Origin: Pelagibacterium montanilacus
GTDB lineage: Bacteria > Pseudomonadota > Alphaproteobacteria > Rhizobiales > Devosiaceae
Assembly (NCBI RefSeq): GCF_003992665.1
Contig: NZ_RZMX01000046.1
Span: 167,817 to 231,816 of the forward strand
Direction: 5' to 3'
DNA: 64,000 bases
Position 1 is the first letter of the stretch; every line of letters begins with the position of its first letter. Shown here in pieces: positions 17,187-25,486 of the stretch. Position numbers and translations under genes: made by a program. Under the pieces are notes generated by a model. That model was not told where the DNA came from. It saw only the letters and a list, made by a program, of their open reading frames with translations, and ran no database searches.

Positions 17187-18490
17187 AGGTTGTCCCAGGC
17201 AGCCTGGATGTCTGCCGCGACCTCCTCGGCGGATGCGCCGCCCACGAAGTCCACCATGCCGGTCCAGAACGCGCCTGCGCCGATGGCGCCGGGCATCAGG
17301 TCGGACGCGTCGAACCCGAAGGCATCGGCGCCGAGCAGGATCTCGCCCTGTGCGCGCAGTGTATCGTCGGCATAGGCGGCAAGATCGGCACCCAGGTGCG
17401 GAGTCAGGAAGCCTGCGGTCGCCATCCAGATTTCATGGGCGGCCGGGGTCTTGAGGTAGTCCATGAACGCCCGGGCACCGGGCGTGTCGTTGGTGATCGC
17501 GGCCAGCGTGCCGCCCCCAAGGACAGGGTTGCCCAGATCCTTCTCGGCGAAGGCCGGGAAGTAGAAGAAGTCCGCATCGGTGCCCAGCTCGGTCCCATCT
17601 GGGAAGAACGAGGACACGAAGGAGGCCTGACGGTGCAGGTAGCACTGGGGCGGAACCTGGAAGAGGCCCGCGGGGCTGTCACGGAAGTCGGTGGTCCCAA
17701 CCGCCTGGGTGCCGCCTGCGACCCAGCCTTCGCTCTTCACGAACGTGCCGAAGGTGTCGATCGCTTCGATAACTTCGGGCGAATCGAAGGCGAGATCGTT
17801 GCTGACCCAGCGATCATAGACGGAGGGCTCGTGGAGGCGCAGCATGATGTCCTCGACCCAGTCGGTCGCCGGCCAGCCGGTGGCTGCGTCCGAACCGATA
17901 CCGATGCACCAGGGCGTGCCGCCATCGGCGACGATCTGCTCGGAGAGAGCGATGAGATCTTCCATCGTCTCGGGCACTTCGTAGCCGGCATCGGCGAAGT
18001 TGTCGGGTACGTACCAGACAAGCGATTTGAGGTTCACGTTGTAGAAGAACCCGTACAGTTCGTCTTCACCGCTCTCGTTTGCATAGGTGCCCAGATCCAC
18101 CCAGGACTGGCCGGCTGCGTAGTTCTCGAGAACCCACTCTTCGGATCCTTCGGGAAGCGGGGTCAGAAAGCCCTGCTGAGCCATGTTGGCGGCGAGGCCA
18201 GGCTGCGGGAAGAAGGTCACTTCGGGGGCCGAACCGGCCTGCGCGTCGATGACGATCTGCTGCTCGAGGCTGTCGGACCCGACATACTCGGCATTCGCGC
18301 CGGTCTTTTCGTTAAAGTCGTCAACGACGGCCTGGAACGACTCGATCTCGACGCCACCGACCCAGGGGCCGAACACGGTAAAGGATTCGCCAGCCAGATC
18401 GGGCAGCTCCACGTCCTGCGCGGTTCCGGCCGAGGTGAGGGCAAGCGCGAATGCTGCGGCGGAAATTCCCGCCAGCAAGGTTTTGTGCAT
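17183..18490 (-). CDS. aglE: Alpha-glucoside ABC transporter, periplasmic binding protein
   Basis: 435-residue secreted solute-binding protein, first gene of aglEFG. The ATG at 18490 is preceded by GGAGGA and gives a signal peptide (MHKTLLAGISAAAFALALTS) cleaved near GTAQ-DVELPD. The mature part has the family-1 sugar-binding architecture (GPWVGGVEIESFQAVVDDFN at the start, ATGWPATDWVEDIML in the middle). Two LacI-type operators sit upstream at 18551-18581. The TAG stop is formed by the end of repeat copy B. Confidence 0.91.
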   Translation of the reverse strand: MHKTLLAGISAAAFALALTSAGTAQDVELPDLAGESFTVFGPWVGGVEIESFQAVVDDFNEKTGANAEYVGSDSLEQQIVIDAQAGSAPEVTFFPQPGLAANMAQQGFLTPLPEGSEEWVLENYAAGQSWVDLGTYANESGEDELYGFFYNVNLKSLVWYVPDNFADAGYEVPETMEDLIALSEQIVADGGTPWCIGIGSDAATGWPATDWVEDIMLRLHEPSVYDRWVSNDLAFDSPEVIEAIDTFGTFVKSEGWVAGGTQAVGTTDFRDSPAGLFQVPPQCYLHRQASFVSSFFPDGTELGTDADFFYFPAFAEKDLGNPVLGGGTLAAITNDTPGARAFMDYLKTPAAHEIWMATAGFLTPHLGADLAAYADDTLRAQGEILLGADAFGFDASDLMPGAIGAGAFWTGMVDFVGGASAEEVAADIQAAWDNL

Positions 18491-18550
18491 GTAGTCCTCC
18501 CATTGCACACATGAAGACGCGACGGATCGCATCAGTCGGTCGCCTCCCGC

Positions 18551-18581
18551 CCAAAACGTTTTGGCTTCCAAAACGTTTTAG
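18551..18581. promoter_or_regulatory. Tandem LacI-family operators upstream of aglE
   Basis: Two sites 17 bases apart: CCAAAACGTTTTGG (18551-18564), identical to the aglA-aglR site, and CCAAAACGTTTTAG (18568-18581). A weak promoter pair on the minus strand (TTGGAC 18625-18620, then TAACCG 17 bases on) lies just upstream, so bound AglR could block elongation. The promoter call is tentative; the operators are strong. Confidence 0.82.
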
Positions 18582-18738
18582 TCGCCTGTTGCAGTGCGGT
18601 TACCGGGGCGTGACGACAAGTCCAACGTTGCACAATCGAGCGCACTTGCCAAGACAGTACGCGATCACCAGGGACAACCGGGCCGGGCGCGCGCGATCGC
18701 TGTCGGGAGAAGACCTGCCGGGCTGGCCCGGACCGGGA

Positions 18739-19809
18739 TCAGCGCCGGGCGATTGCCGCAGCGATGGTCGCGCCGATCGAGAGGAACGCCTGCGTGTCGG
18801 GGCTTTCGGGCGCCACGGCTACGACGGGCCTGCCCTCGTCCCCGCCTTCGCGGATGGACATCACGAGCGGGATCTCCCCCAGAAAGACCGCGCCGATCTC
18901 CTCGGCCGCGCGCCGGGCACCGCCATGGCCGAAGATGTCGTATCGCTTGCCCGTATCGGGGGCGATGAAATAGCTCATGTTCTCGATGATGCCCAGAATG
19001 GGCACCTGAACCCTCGCCAGCATGTCGATGGCCTTGCGGGCATCGATCAGCGCCAGATCCTGAGGCGTCGAAACGATCACGGCGCCAGCCAGTTCCACCT
19101 GCTGGACGAGCGAAATCTGAATGTCACCGGTGCCGGGGGGCAGGTCGACCACGAGTACGTCGAGTTCGCCCCAGTCGGTCTCGCGCAAAAGCTGGCGCAG
19201 GGCGGACGTCGCCATTGGCCCGCGCCAGACCACGGCCTGATGGCCTTCGAGCATGGGCCCGATGGACATGGCCTTGAGCCCATAGACCTCGAACGGTCGG
19301 AAGATGCCGTCATCGCGGAGCGCCGGCTTGCCCTCTATGCCCAGAAGCTTGGGCAGGGACGGCCCGTAAAGGTCGGCGTCGAGGAGCCCTACCCGCAGAC
19401 CCTGCGCCTTGAGCGCCAGCGCCAGATTGACCGCGCAGGTGGACTTGCCCACGCCGCCCTTGCCCGAGCCCACGGCGATGATGCGGGCGATGCCGGGGAC
19501 CGGCTCGCGCGGCGGCGGTCCGGGACGGCGGGCCGAGGCGGGCTGGGCGTTCGAAGGGGGCTTTTCCGCCGAGAGCGACACCATGACCTTTCGGCCCCCG
19601 GCCACCTTGAGCGCAGCTTCCTGGGCAGCGGCGCGCACGGGGCCGAAGGCGGCCTCCATGCCCGGCTGCACGGAAATGGCGAACGCGGCAGCGCTTTTGG
19701 TGACGATGACGTCCGAAAGGCCGGGAAACGCGTCCAGCGTCCCGCCGCCGGGCACTTCGACCGTGCCCAGCGCCTTCAGGATGGCCTCCTGTACGGCCTT
19801 GTCGGTCAT
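18739..19809 (-). CDS. Mrp/ApbC-type P-loop NTPase (Fe-S cluster carrier family)
   Basis: 356-residue cytoplasmic ATPase of the Mrp/NBP35 family, which carries Fe-S clusters to target apoproteins. It has an N-terminal MIP18-like domain (about 1-80), a Pro/Ala linker, then the NTPase with Walker A GSGKGGVGKS and downstream DLPPGTGD. In ApbC the segment after ENMS carries a CxxC that binds the shared cluster; here it reads ENMSYFIAPDTGKRYDIFGHGG, with no cysteine. I believe this is common in rhizobial Mrp proteins but it makes classical cluster binding doubtful. The start at 19809 follows the transaldolase stop by 13 bases, so the two are probably cotranscribed. Confidence 0.88.
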   Translation of the reverse strand: MTDKAVQEAILKALGTVEVPGGGTLDAFPGLSDVIVTKSAAAFAISVQPGMEAAFGPVRAAAQEAALKVAGGRKVMVSLSAEKPPSNAQPASARRPGPPPREPVPGIARIIAVGSGKGGVGKSTCAVNLALALKAQGLRVGLLDADLYGPSLPKLLGIEGKPALRDDGIFRPFEVYGLKAMSIGPMLEGHQAVVWRGPMATSALRQLLRETDWGELDVLVVDLPPGTGDIQISLVQQVELAGAVIVSTPQDLALIDARKAIDMLARVQVPILGIIENMSYFIAPDTGKRYDIFGHGGARRAAEEIGAVFLGEIPLVMSIREGGDEGRPVVAVAPESPDTQAFLSIGATIAAAIARR

Positions 19810-19822
19810 CGGGCGTCCAGGA

Positions 19823-20479
19823 TCAAAGTATCGACTGACCGGTCGATGCCCAATCCTTGACGAAGGCTTCAAGACCCTTGTCGGTCAGCATGTGGCTGGC
19901 CAGCTTCTTGAGCACCGCAGGCGGGATCGTGGCGACGTCCGCGCCAGCGAGCGCGGCCTGGGACACGTGATTGGGCGTGCGGATCGAGGCGGCGAGCACC
20001 TGGGTCTGGTAATCGTAATTATCGTAGATCATCCGGATATCCTGGATGAGGTCCATGCCGTCGACATTGAGATCGTCCAGACGCCCGATGAAGGGCGAGA
20101 TGTAGGTCGCACCGCATTTGGCGGCCAGAAGTGCCTGATTGGCCGAAAAGCACAGGGTCACATTGGTCCTGATGCCTTCGGAGGTCATGTGCTTGCAGGC
20201 CTTGAGACCATCAAGGGTGAGCGGCAGCTTGACCACCACATTGTCGGCGAGCGCGGCAAGCACCTTGCCCTCGGCCATCATGCCGTCATAGTCGGTTGCG
20301 GCAACTTCGGCAGAAACCGGCAGGCCGGGCAGCAACGCACAGATTTCCTGCACCACTTCCTTGAAGTCACGTCCGGACTTGGCGATCAGCGAGGGATTGG
20401 TGGTCACGCCATCGAGCAGTCCGATGTCATGCAGCTCGCGAATGTCGGAGACTTCGGCTGTATCGACGAAAAATTTCAT
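19823..20479 (-). CDS. tal: Transaldolase (short, FSA/TalC-like)
   Basis: 218-residue (beta/alpha)8 aldolase that transfers dihydroxyacetone units in the non-oxidative pentose phosphate pathway. It begins [10 protein letters not shown], with TTNPSL, the Schiff-base Lys in VVKLPLT and the SPFIGRLDD segment, all typical of the short transaldolase/fructose-6-phosphate aldolase family. The start at 20479 is preferred over an in-frame codon 12 bases earlier. An inverted repeat lies 23 bases before the start. Transaldolase versus F6P aldolase activity cannot be separated by eye. Confidence 0.9.
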   Translation of the reverse strand: MKFFVDTAEVSDIRELHDIGLLDGVTTNPSLIAKSGRDFKEVVQEICALLPGLPVSAEVAATDYDGMMAEGKVLAALADNVVVKLPLTLDGLKACKHMTSEGIRTNVTLCFSANQALLAAKCGATYISPFIGRLDDLNVDGMDLIQDIRMIYDNYDYQTQVLAASIRTPNHVSQAALAGADVATIPPAVLKKLASHMLTDKGLEAFVKDWASTGQSIL

Positions 20480-20501
20480 GTCTCTCCCCACGGGAATTGT
20501 A

Positions 20502-20521
20502 CTTTGGTCTTACGACCAAAG
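20502..20521. promoter_or_regulatory. Inverted repeat in the transaldolase leader
   Basis: CTTTGGTC-TTAC-GACCAAAG forms a perfect 8-bp stem just before the transaldolase start. It has no following T-run in either direction, so it is more likely an operator or leader hairpin than a terminator. The binding factor is unknown. Confidence 0.45.
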
Positions 20522-20558
20522 GTGTAACACGACCGGTCCGGGCCGCAAGAATTATCGG

Positions 20559-21743
20559 CTATCGCGTGGCGGCGACGAGGGCGTCCGCCAGTTTGACGAC
20601 CCTGTCTTCGGCCAGTCCGGCAATATTGATCCGGCTGTCATCCAACATGTAGATCGCATCCTCATCCTTCAAGCGCTCGACCACCTTTTCGCTCACGCCG
20701 AGCAAAGAAAACATCCCCCGGTGTTCGGCCACGAAGTCGAAATCGGTGCTGTTGGAGCGCTCGCGGATCGCCTCTGCCAGTGCGGTGCGGTTGGCGATCA
20801 TGCGGTTGCGCATGGCTTCGAGCTCGGCCTCCCACTCGGCGCGCAGGGCGCTGTCGCCAAGGATGGTCGCCACGACCTCCGCGCCATGGGCCGGCGGCTG
20901 GGAATAGGCGGCGCGGACGGCCGAAAGCATCTGCTTTAAGGCCAGATCAGCCGTCCTTGCGCTTTCGCCCACTGCGATGGCGCACCCGGCGCGGTCGCGA
21001 TAGAGCCCGAAATTCTTCGAGCAGCTCGTCGCCATGACGAATTCCGGCAGGCGGGAGGCCAGGAGGCGCACGCCGGCGGCATCCTTGTCCAGCCCGTCGC
21101 CAAAGCCCTGATAGGCCATGTCGATCAGCGGGAAGGCGCCGGTACGCTCAAGGCTGTCGGCCACCCGGCCCCATTGCTCGAGGCTCAGATTGGCGCCTGT
21201 GGGGTTGTGGCAGCAGCCGTGCAGGAGGACGACGTCGTTCTTGCCCAGCCCGTCGAGCGTTTCGATCATAGCCTCGAAGTTCACCAGCCCGGTCGAGCGG
21301 TCGAAATAGGGATAAACGGCGGGTTCGAGCCCGACCTGTTCGACCATCGGGGTGTGGTTGGGCCAGGAGGGATCGGAAATCCAGACCCGCGCATCGGGGT
21401 TGGAGCGCTTGATCAGCATCATGAGGACCCAGAGGGCTCCGGTGCCCCCCGGCGCCTGGACCGCGCGCACCCGCTCGGCCGGAACGCTGTCGGCCAGCGC
21501 CAGATCGATCATCGCCGCATTGAAGGCCTTGTCGCCCCCCACGCCCACATAACCCTTGGTGCTCGCGGTCTCGAGCAGGCGCTGTTCGGCCTTTTTCACC
21601 GCGCTCATGATCGGGGTCTTGCCGTGGTCGTCCTTGTAGACGCCGATGCCCAGATCGATCTTGCCCTGGCGTTCGTCTTCGTTGAACGCAGCCATGAGTG
21701 CAAAGATCTTGTCCTGGGGTGCAGGCTTGAGGTGTTCGAACAT
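20559..21743 (-). CDS. tyrB: Aromatic amino acid aminotransferase
   Basis: 394-residue PLP enzyme of aminotransferase class Ia (aspartate/tyrosine type) that interconverts aromatic or dicarboxylic amino acids and their keto acids. Landmarks are GIGVYKDDHGKTPIM near the start, HGCCHNPTGANLS, DMAYQGFGDG, the PLP lysine in SCSKNFGLYRDR, and the C-terminal SRINIAGL substrate Arg region. GGAG precedes the ATG. Substrate preference (aromatic versus aspartate) is not decided by sequence inspection, so the symbol is tentative. Confidence 0.88.
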   Translation of the reverse strand: MFEHLKPAPQDKIFALMAAFNEDERQGKIDLGIGVYKDDHGKTPIMSAVKKAEQRLLETASTKGYVGVGGDKAFNAAMIDLALADSVPAERVRAVQAPGGTGALWVLMMLIKRSNPDARVWISDPSWPNHTPMVEQVGLEPAVYPYFDRSTGLVNFEAMIETLDGLGKNDVVLLHGCCHNPTGANLSLEQWGRVADSLERTGAFPLIDMAYQGFGDGLDKDAAGVRLLASRLPEFVMATSCSKNFGLYRDRAGCAIAVGESARTADLALKQMLSAVRAAYSQPPAHGAEVVATILGDSALRAEWEAELEAMRNRMIANRTALAEAIRERSNSTDFDFVAEHRGMFSLLGVSEKVVERLKDEDAIYMLDDSRINIAGLAEDRVVKLADALVAATR

Positions 21744-21846
21744 CGGAGCTCCTCGGGTGATGCGGGGTTCGCGCGGCTGCCTTTATAGCGGGGACCGTAG
21801 TGTTTTCAATCGGGACGGCGGAAATTGTCGCGCCCATCCCATGGGG

Positions 21847-22461
21847 TCAGCGCACGAAAACGTCATAGCGCGTGGTCTTGCCGGCAATGGTGTGAGATGG
21901 CCTCGGCAGACCTTCGGGGAGCGGCGCGCGGGCCGGCCATTTGACCACCACGCGCCTCGTCGCAGCCTTGAGCGCCACGGCGATCAGCTCGTGAGCGTCG
22001 GGGTCCGCGCCCACGATGTCGCGCAGGTCGCGCATCTGCTTTTTGACCAGCGCGGACTTGCGCCGCTCGGGGTGCATGGGATCGACGAGCACCATCTTCG
22101 GGTTCAGCTCCGGGAGCACCTCGCGCGCGTCGCCCTCGAGCAGGGTCATGCGGGCAATGATCGCGGCAAGGTCGCCCCCCGCCTCCGTGGCCCGCGCCAG
22201 CGCGTCGGTGAGGGCGGCGCGGACGCGGCCATTGCGCTCGATCAGCGTCACCCGTGCGCCGAGCGAGGCCAGGAGGAAGGCATCGCGCCCCAGCCCGGCA
22301 GTGGCATCGACGATTTCGGGTTCGGGGATGCCTGCGAGCCCCAGCGCCCGGGCAAGGGCCCCGCCCCTGCCCTCGCCGCTGCGCCGGCGAAAGCCGACCG
22401 CCCCATCGACGAAATCGATGTGCAGATCGCTGCCCGGTGCAGCACCGTCCTCGCTCGTCAT
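21847..22461 (-). CDS. rsmJ: 16S rRNA (guanine-N2) methyltransferase, RsmJ-like
   Basis: 204-residue SAM-dependent methyltransferase. The family signature is visible: VDATAGLGRDAFLLASLG (SAM-binding loop), VTLIERNGRVRAAL, and VDPMHPERRKSALVKKQM with the catalytic DPM motif. RsmJ methylates G1516 of 16S rRNA in E. coli. The start at 22461 (MTSEDGAAPG) is chosen because earlier codons run into the divergent amidohydrolase promoter. At 204 residues it is slightly shorter than the enterobacterial enzyme. Confidence 0.85.
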   Translation of the reverse strand: MTSEDGAAPGSDLHIDFVDGAVGFRRRSGEGRGGALARALGLAGIPEPEIVDATAGLGRDAFLLASLGARVTLIERNGRVRAALTDALARATEAGGDLAAIIARMTLLEGDAREVLPELNPKMVLVDPMHPERRKSALVKKQMRDLRDIVGADPDAHELIAVALKAATRRVVVKWPARAPLPEGLPRPSHTIAGKTTRYDVFVR

Positions 22462-22585
22462 TGCCTGCGCGTTCTCCCGTCCGGCCGAGTGTTTCTCCCA
22501 AGCGTTTTTCCCCTGCACGCCATTGACGCGGCAGGGGCCGAGGCAGAAAGTGCGGCCAGTTTGCATACACTTGCAGGTCCTGCCT

Positions 22586-23755
22586 ATGCCCGTGATCAAC
22601 CGGATTGCCGAATTCCACTCGGAAATGACCGCCTGGCGGCGCGATATCCACGCCCATCCCGAACTGCTCTATGATGTGGAGCGGACCGCGGGGACCGTCG
22701 CGGACAAACTCAGGGCGTTTGGAGCGGACGAGGTGGTGACGGGGATCGGGCGCACCGGGGTCGTGGGAGTCATCCGGGGCAGGAATGGAGGCGCGGGCCG
22801 GGTCATCGGGCTGCGCGCGGACATGGACGCGCTGCCGATTACCGAGCGCACCGGCCAGCCCTACGCCTCGACCGTTTCGGGCAAGATGCACGCCTGCGGC
22901 CATGACGGGCACACCACCATGCTGCTGGGCGCCGCCCGCTATCTCGCCGAAACCCGCAATTTCGAAGGCACGGCCGTCGTCATCTTCCAGCCCGCCGAAG
23001 AAGGCGGGGGCGGCGGCAAGGCGATGGTCGAGGACGGGCTGATGGACCGATTCGGCATTTCCGAGGTGTTCGGGATGCACAATCTGCCCGGCCTGCCGCT
23101 GGGCCATTTCGCCATCTGCGAGGGCGGCATCATGGCGGCGAGCGACGAGTTCTCGATCGAGGTCGAGGGCCATGGCGGGCACGCGGCCATGCCGCACCTG
23201 GCCGCCGACCCGGTGATCACCTGCGCCCACATCGCCACCGCGCTGCAGTCGCTGGTCTCGCGCAATATCGATCCGATCCGCTCGGCGGTGCTGTCGGTGA
23301 CCACGCTCAACGCGGGCACGGCGTTCAACGTCATTCCGCGCACGGCCCGAATGGGCGGCACGGTGCGGACGCTGGACGAGGCGGTGCGCGACCAGATGGA
23401 AGAGGGCATAACCCGGGTCGCGACGGGCATCGCCCAGGGGTTCGGCGCGGTGGCCCATGTCACCTACCGGCGCGGATATCCCGTGACCGTCAACGCCCCT
23501 GCCCAGACGGCATTCGCAGCGGAAATCGCTGCCGAGGTGGCCGGCACCGCGCATGTGGATGCGCAGGCCGATCCCACCATGGGGGGCGAGGACTTCGCCT
23601 ATATGCTCAATGCCCGCCCCGGCGCCTATATCTTCATCGGCAATGGCGAGAGCACCGAGCTCCATACCGACACTTATGATTTCAACGACGAGGCCTTGCC
23701 GATCGGGGCCAGCTATTGGGTACGGCTGGCCGAGCGGGCGCTGGCTCCGGCCTGA
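22586..23755 (+). CDS. M20-family amidohydrolase (hippurate hydrolase-like)
   Basis: 389-residue metal-dependent hydrolase of N-acyl amino acids or related amides. Metal-binding landmarks are HAHPEL, HACGHDGHTTMLLGAAR, FQPAEEGGGGG with the catalytic Glu, FGMHN, and the late His in ELHTDTYDF. A lid domain sits in the middle (SDEFSIEVEGHGGHAAMPH). Likely cytoplasmic; no signal peptide. It is divergent from rsmJ. Its last 43 bases overlap the 3' end of the convergent alpha-glucosidase gene. The true substrate is unknown; hippurate is only the family label. Confidence 0.9.
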   Translation: MPVINRIAEFHSEMTAWRRDIHAHPELLYDVERTAGTVADKLRAFGADEVVTGIGRTGVVGVIRGRNGGAGRVIGLRADMDALPITERTGQPYASTVSGKMHACGHDGHTTMLLGAARYLAETRNFEGTAVVIFQPAEEGGGGGKAMVEDGLMDRFGISEVFGMHNLPGLPLGHFAICEGGIMAASDEFSIEVEGHGGHAAMPHLAADPVITCAHIATALQSLVSRNIDPIRSAVLSVTTLNAGTAFNVIPRTARMGGTVRTLDEAVRDQMEEGITRVATGIAQGFGAVAHVTYRRGYPVTVNAPAQTAFAAEIAAEVAGTAHVDAQADPTMGGEDFAYMLNARPGAYIFIGNGESTELHTDTYDFNDEALPIGASYWVRLAERALAPA

Positions 23756-25404
23756 TCGCTGATCTCGATGCCGAACCGGGCCGGGTCGGCGTCGGCCCCG
23801 CATTCGATATAGGCAAAGCCGTTGCCTGCGAGCGCGAGGGTGTTGCCCGCAAGCTCCGCGCCCTGCGAGACGCCCCCCGGCACGGCACTTTCTGGCAGGC
23901 CCGAGAGCGTGACGGCGAGCGGGGAGGCCGAGAGGTTGAAGACGCACAGGAAGGTGTGATCGGCGGCGTGGCGCGTGAAGGCGAGGACCGGTTCGCCCAC
24001 GTCGTGGAAGTGGATGTCCCCGTCGATCAGCGCGCGATGGGCGGCGCGATAGGCGATGATCTCGCGGTAATAATGCAGAAGCGAGGTCCGATCGGCCTCC
24101 TGAGCGGCGACGTTGCGCTCGATATGAGGCGGCTTGACCGGCAACCATGGCGAAACGCTCGAAAAGCCGCCATGTTTGCCGTCCGTCCAGGGCATGGGCG
24201 TCCGGCAGCCGTCGCGACCCTTGAGGTCTGGCCAGAACCGGATGGCCTGGGCGTCGGTCAATTCCTCGTAGACCAGTTCGGCTTCGGGCAGGCCCAGTTC
24301 CTCACCCTGGTAAAGGCAGATCGAGCCGCGCATGGCCAGCAGCATGCCGATGGCCAGCCGGCCGAGGGTGTCGGGCGTCGCCTCGTGGGATTCCCATCGG
24401 CTGACGTGACGGCGGACATCGTGGTTGGAAAAGCTCCAGCACGGCCAGCCGTCCGGCGCGCTCTTGAAGAACGCTTCGAGCCGCGATCGGAAATGCTCGG
24501 CGGTGAAATCGGGACCGAGCATGTCGAACGAGTAGCACATGTGCAAAAGGTCGTCCCCGCGCGTGTAGTCCGACATCAGCCGGATGGCGTTGTGGTGGTC
24601 GCCCACCTCGCCGACGCTGGCCCGGGCCCCGAACGCGTCGAGCAGCGCGCGGACCCGCTTGAGGAACCCGATGTTCTCGGGCCGGTTCTTGGAGAATTCA
24701 TGGAACTGCATGGCGTAGGGATCGCGCGCGAAGGCGGCGTTGGTCCGATCCCTGGGCGCGGGCGGATTGTCGCGCAGCCGGTCGTCGTGGAAATAATAGT
24801 TCACCGTATCGAAGCGGAAGCCGTCGACCCCGCGCTCGAGCCAGAACCGCATGGCATCGAGCACCGCGTCCTGAACCTGGGGGTTGTGGAAGTTGAGGTC
24901 GGGCTGCTCGATCAGGAAATTGTGCAGATAGTATTGCTGGCGCGCGCCGTTCCACTCCCAGGCCGGGCCGCCGAAGATCGAGGGCCAGTTGTTGGGCGGG
25001 GTGCCGTCCTCCCTGGGATCGGCCCACACATACCAGTCGGCGCGCGAATTGGTGCGCGAGGCCCGGGATTCGATGAACCAGGGATGGCGGTCGGAGGTGT
25101 GGCTGACCACCTGATCGATGATCACCTTGAGCCCGAGCGCATGGGCCTTTTCGACCAGCGCATCGAAATCGTCGATGGTACCGAAGATCGGGTCGATGTC
25201 GGTGTAGTTTGATACATCGTAGCCCATGTCGGCCATGGGAGAGGTAAAGACGGGCGAGAGCCAGATAGCGTCCACCCCCAGACTCGCCACATGATCGAGT
25301 CGGGCGAGAATGCCGCGCAGATCGCCGATCCCGTCCCCATTGCTGTCAGAAAACGAGCGCGGATAGATCTGGTAGATGACCGCGCCGCGCCACCAATCGT
25401 TCAT
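23713..25404 (-). CDS. Alpha-glucosidase (GH13), second copy
   Basis: 563-residue glycoside hydrolase, closely similar to the aglA product along its length (WWRGAVIYQIYPRSF, NNWPSIFGGPAWEW, VSRWESHEATPDTLG). Catalytic residues are present: GFRFDTVN, SVGEVGD and FSNHDVRRH. The start ATG at 25404 is the first codon of the conserved domain (MNDWWRG). No CCAAAACG operator is visible upstream, so it may be regulated separately from agl. It is convergent with and overlaps the amidohydrolase gene. The sequence suggests an old duplication. Confidence 0.92.
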   Translation of the reverse strand: MNDWWRGAVIYQIYPRSFSDSNGDGIGDLRGILARLDHVASLGVDAIWLSPVFTSPMADMGYDVSNYTDIDPIFGTIDDFDALVEKAHALGLKVIIDQVVSHTSDRHPWFIESRASRTNSRADWYVWADPREDGTPPNNWPSIFGGPAWEWNGARQQYYLHNFLIEQPDLNFHNPQVQDAVLDAMRFWLERGVDGFRFDTVNYYFHDDRLRDNPPAPRDRTNAAFARDPYAMQFHEFSKNRPENIGFLKRVRALLDAFGARASVGEVGDHHNAIRLMSDYTRGDDLLHMCYSFDMLGPDFTAEHFRSRLEAFFKSAPDGWPCWSFSNHDVRRHVSRWESHEATPDTLGRLAIGMLLAMRGSICLYQGEELGLPEAELVYEELTDAQAIRFWPDLKGRDGCRTPMPWTDGKHGGFSSVSPWLPVKPPHIERNVAAQEADRTSLLHYYREIIAYRAAHRALIDGDIHFHDVGEPVLAFTRHAADHTFLCVFNLSASPLAVTLSGLPESAVPGGVSQGAELAGNTLALAGNGFAYIECGADADPARFGIEISDQAGASARSASRTQ

Positions 25405-25486
25405 GGGTTCTCTCCGTTCTCAGAGGGTCGCTGGGGACAGGGCGGCCCGCGCCCGATCCGGGATGTTGCGATTGGGGGGAAGTGGC

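Noticed and set aside
21863..24148. A 761-codon open frame on the minus strand
   Set aside because: It runs antisense to the amidohydrolase and across parts of rsmJ and the second alpha-glucosidase in the wrong frame; no family motif is visible.
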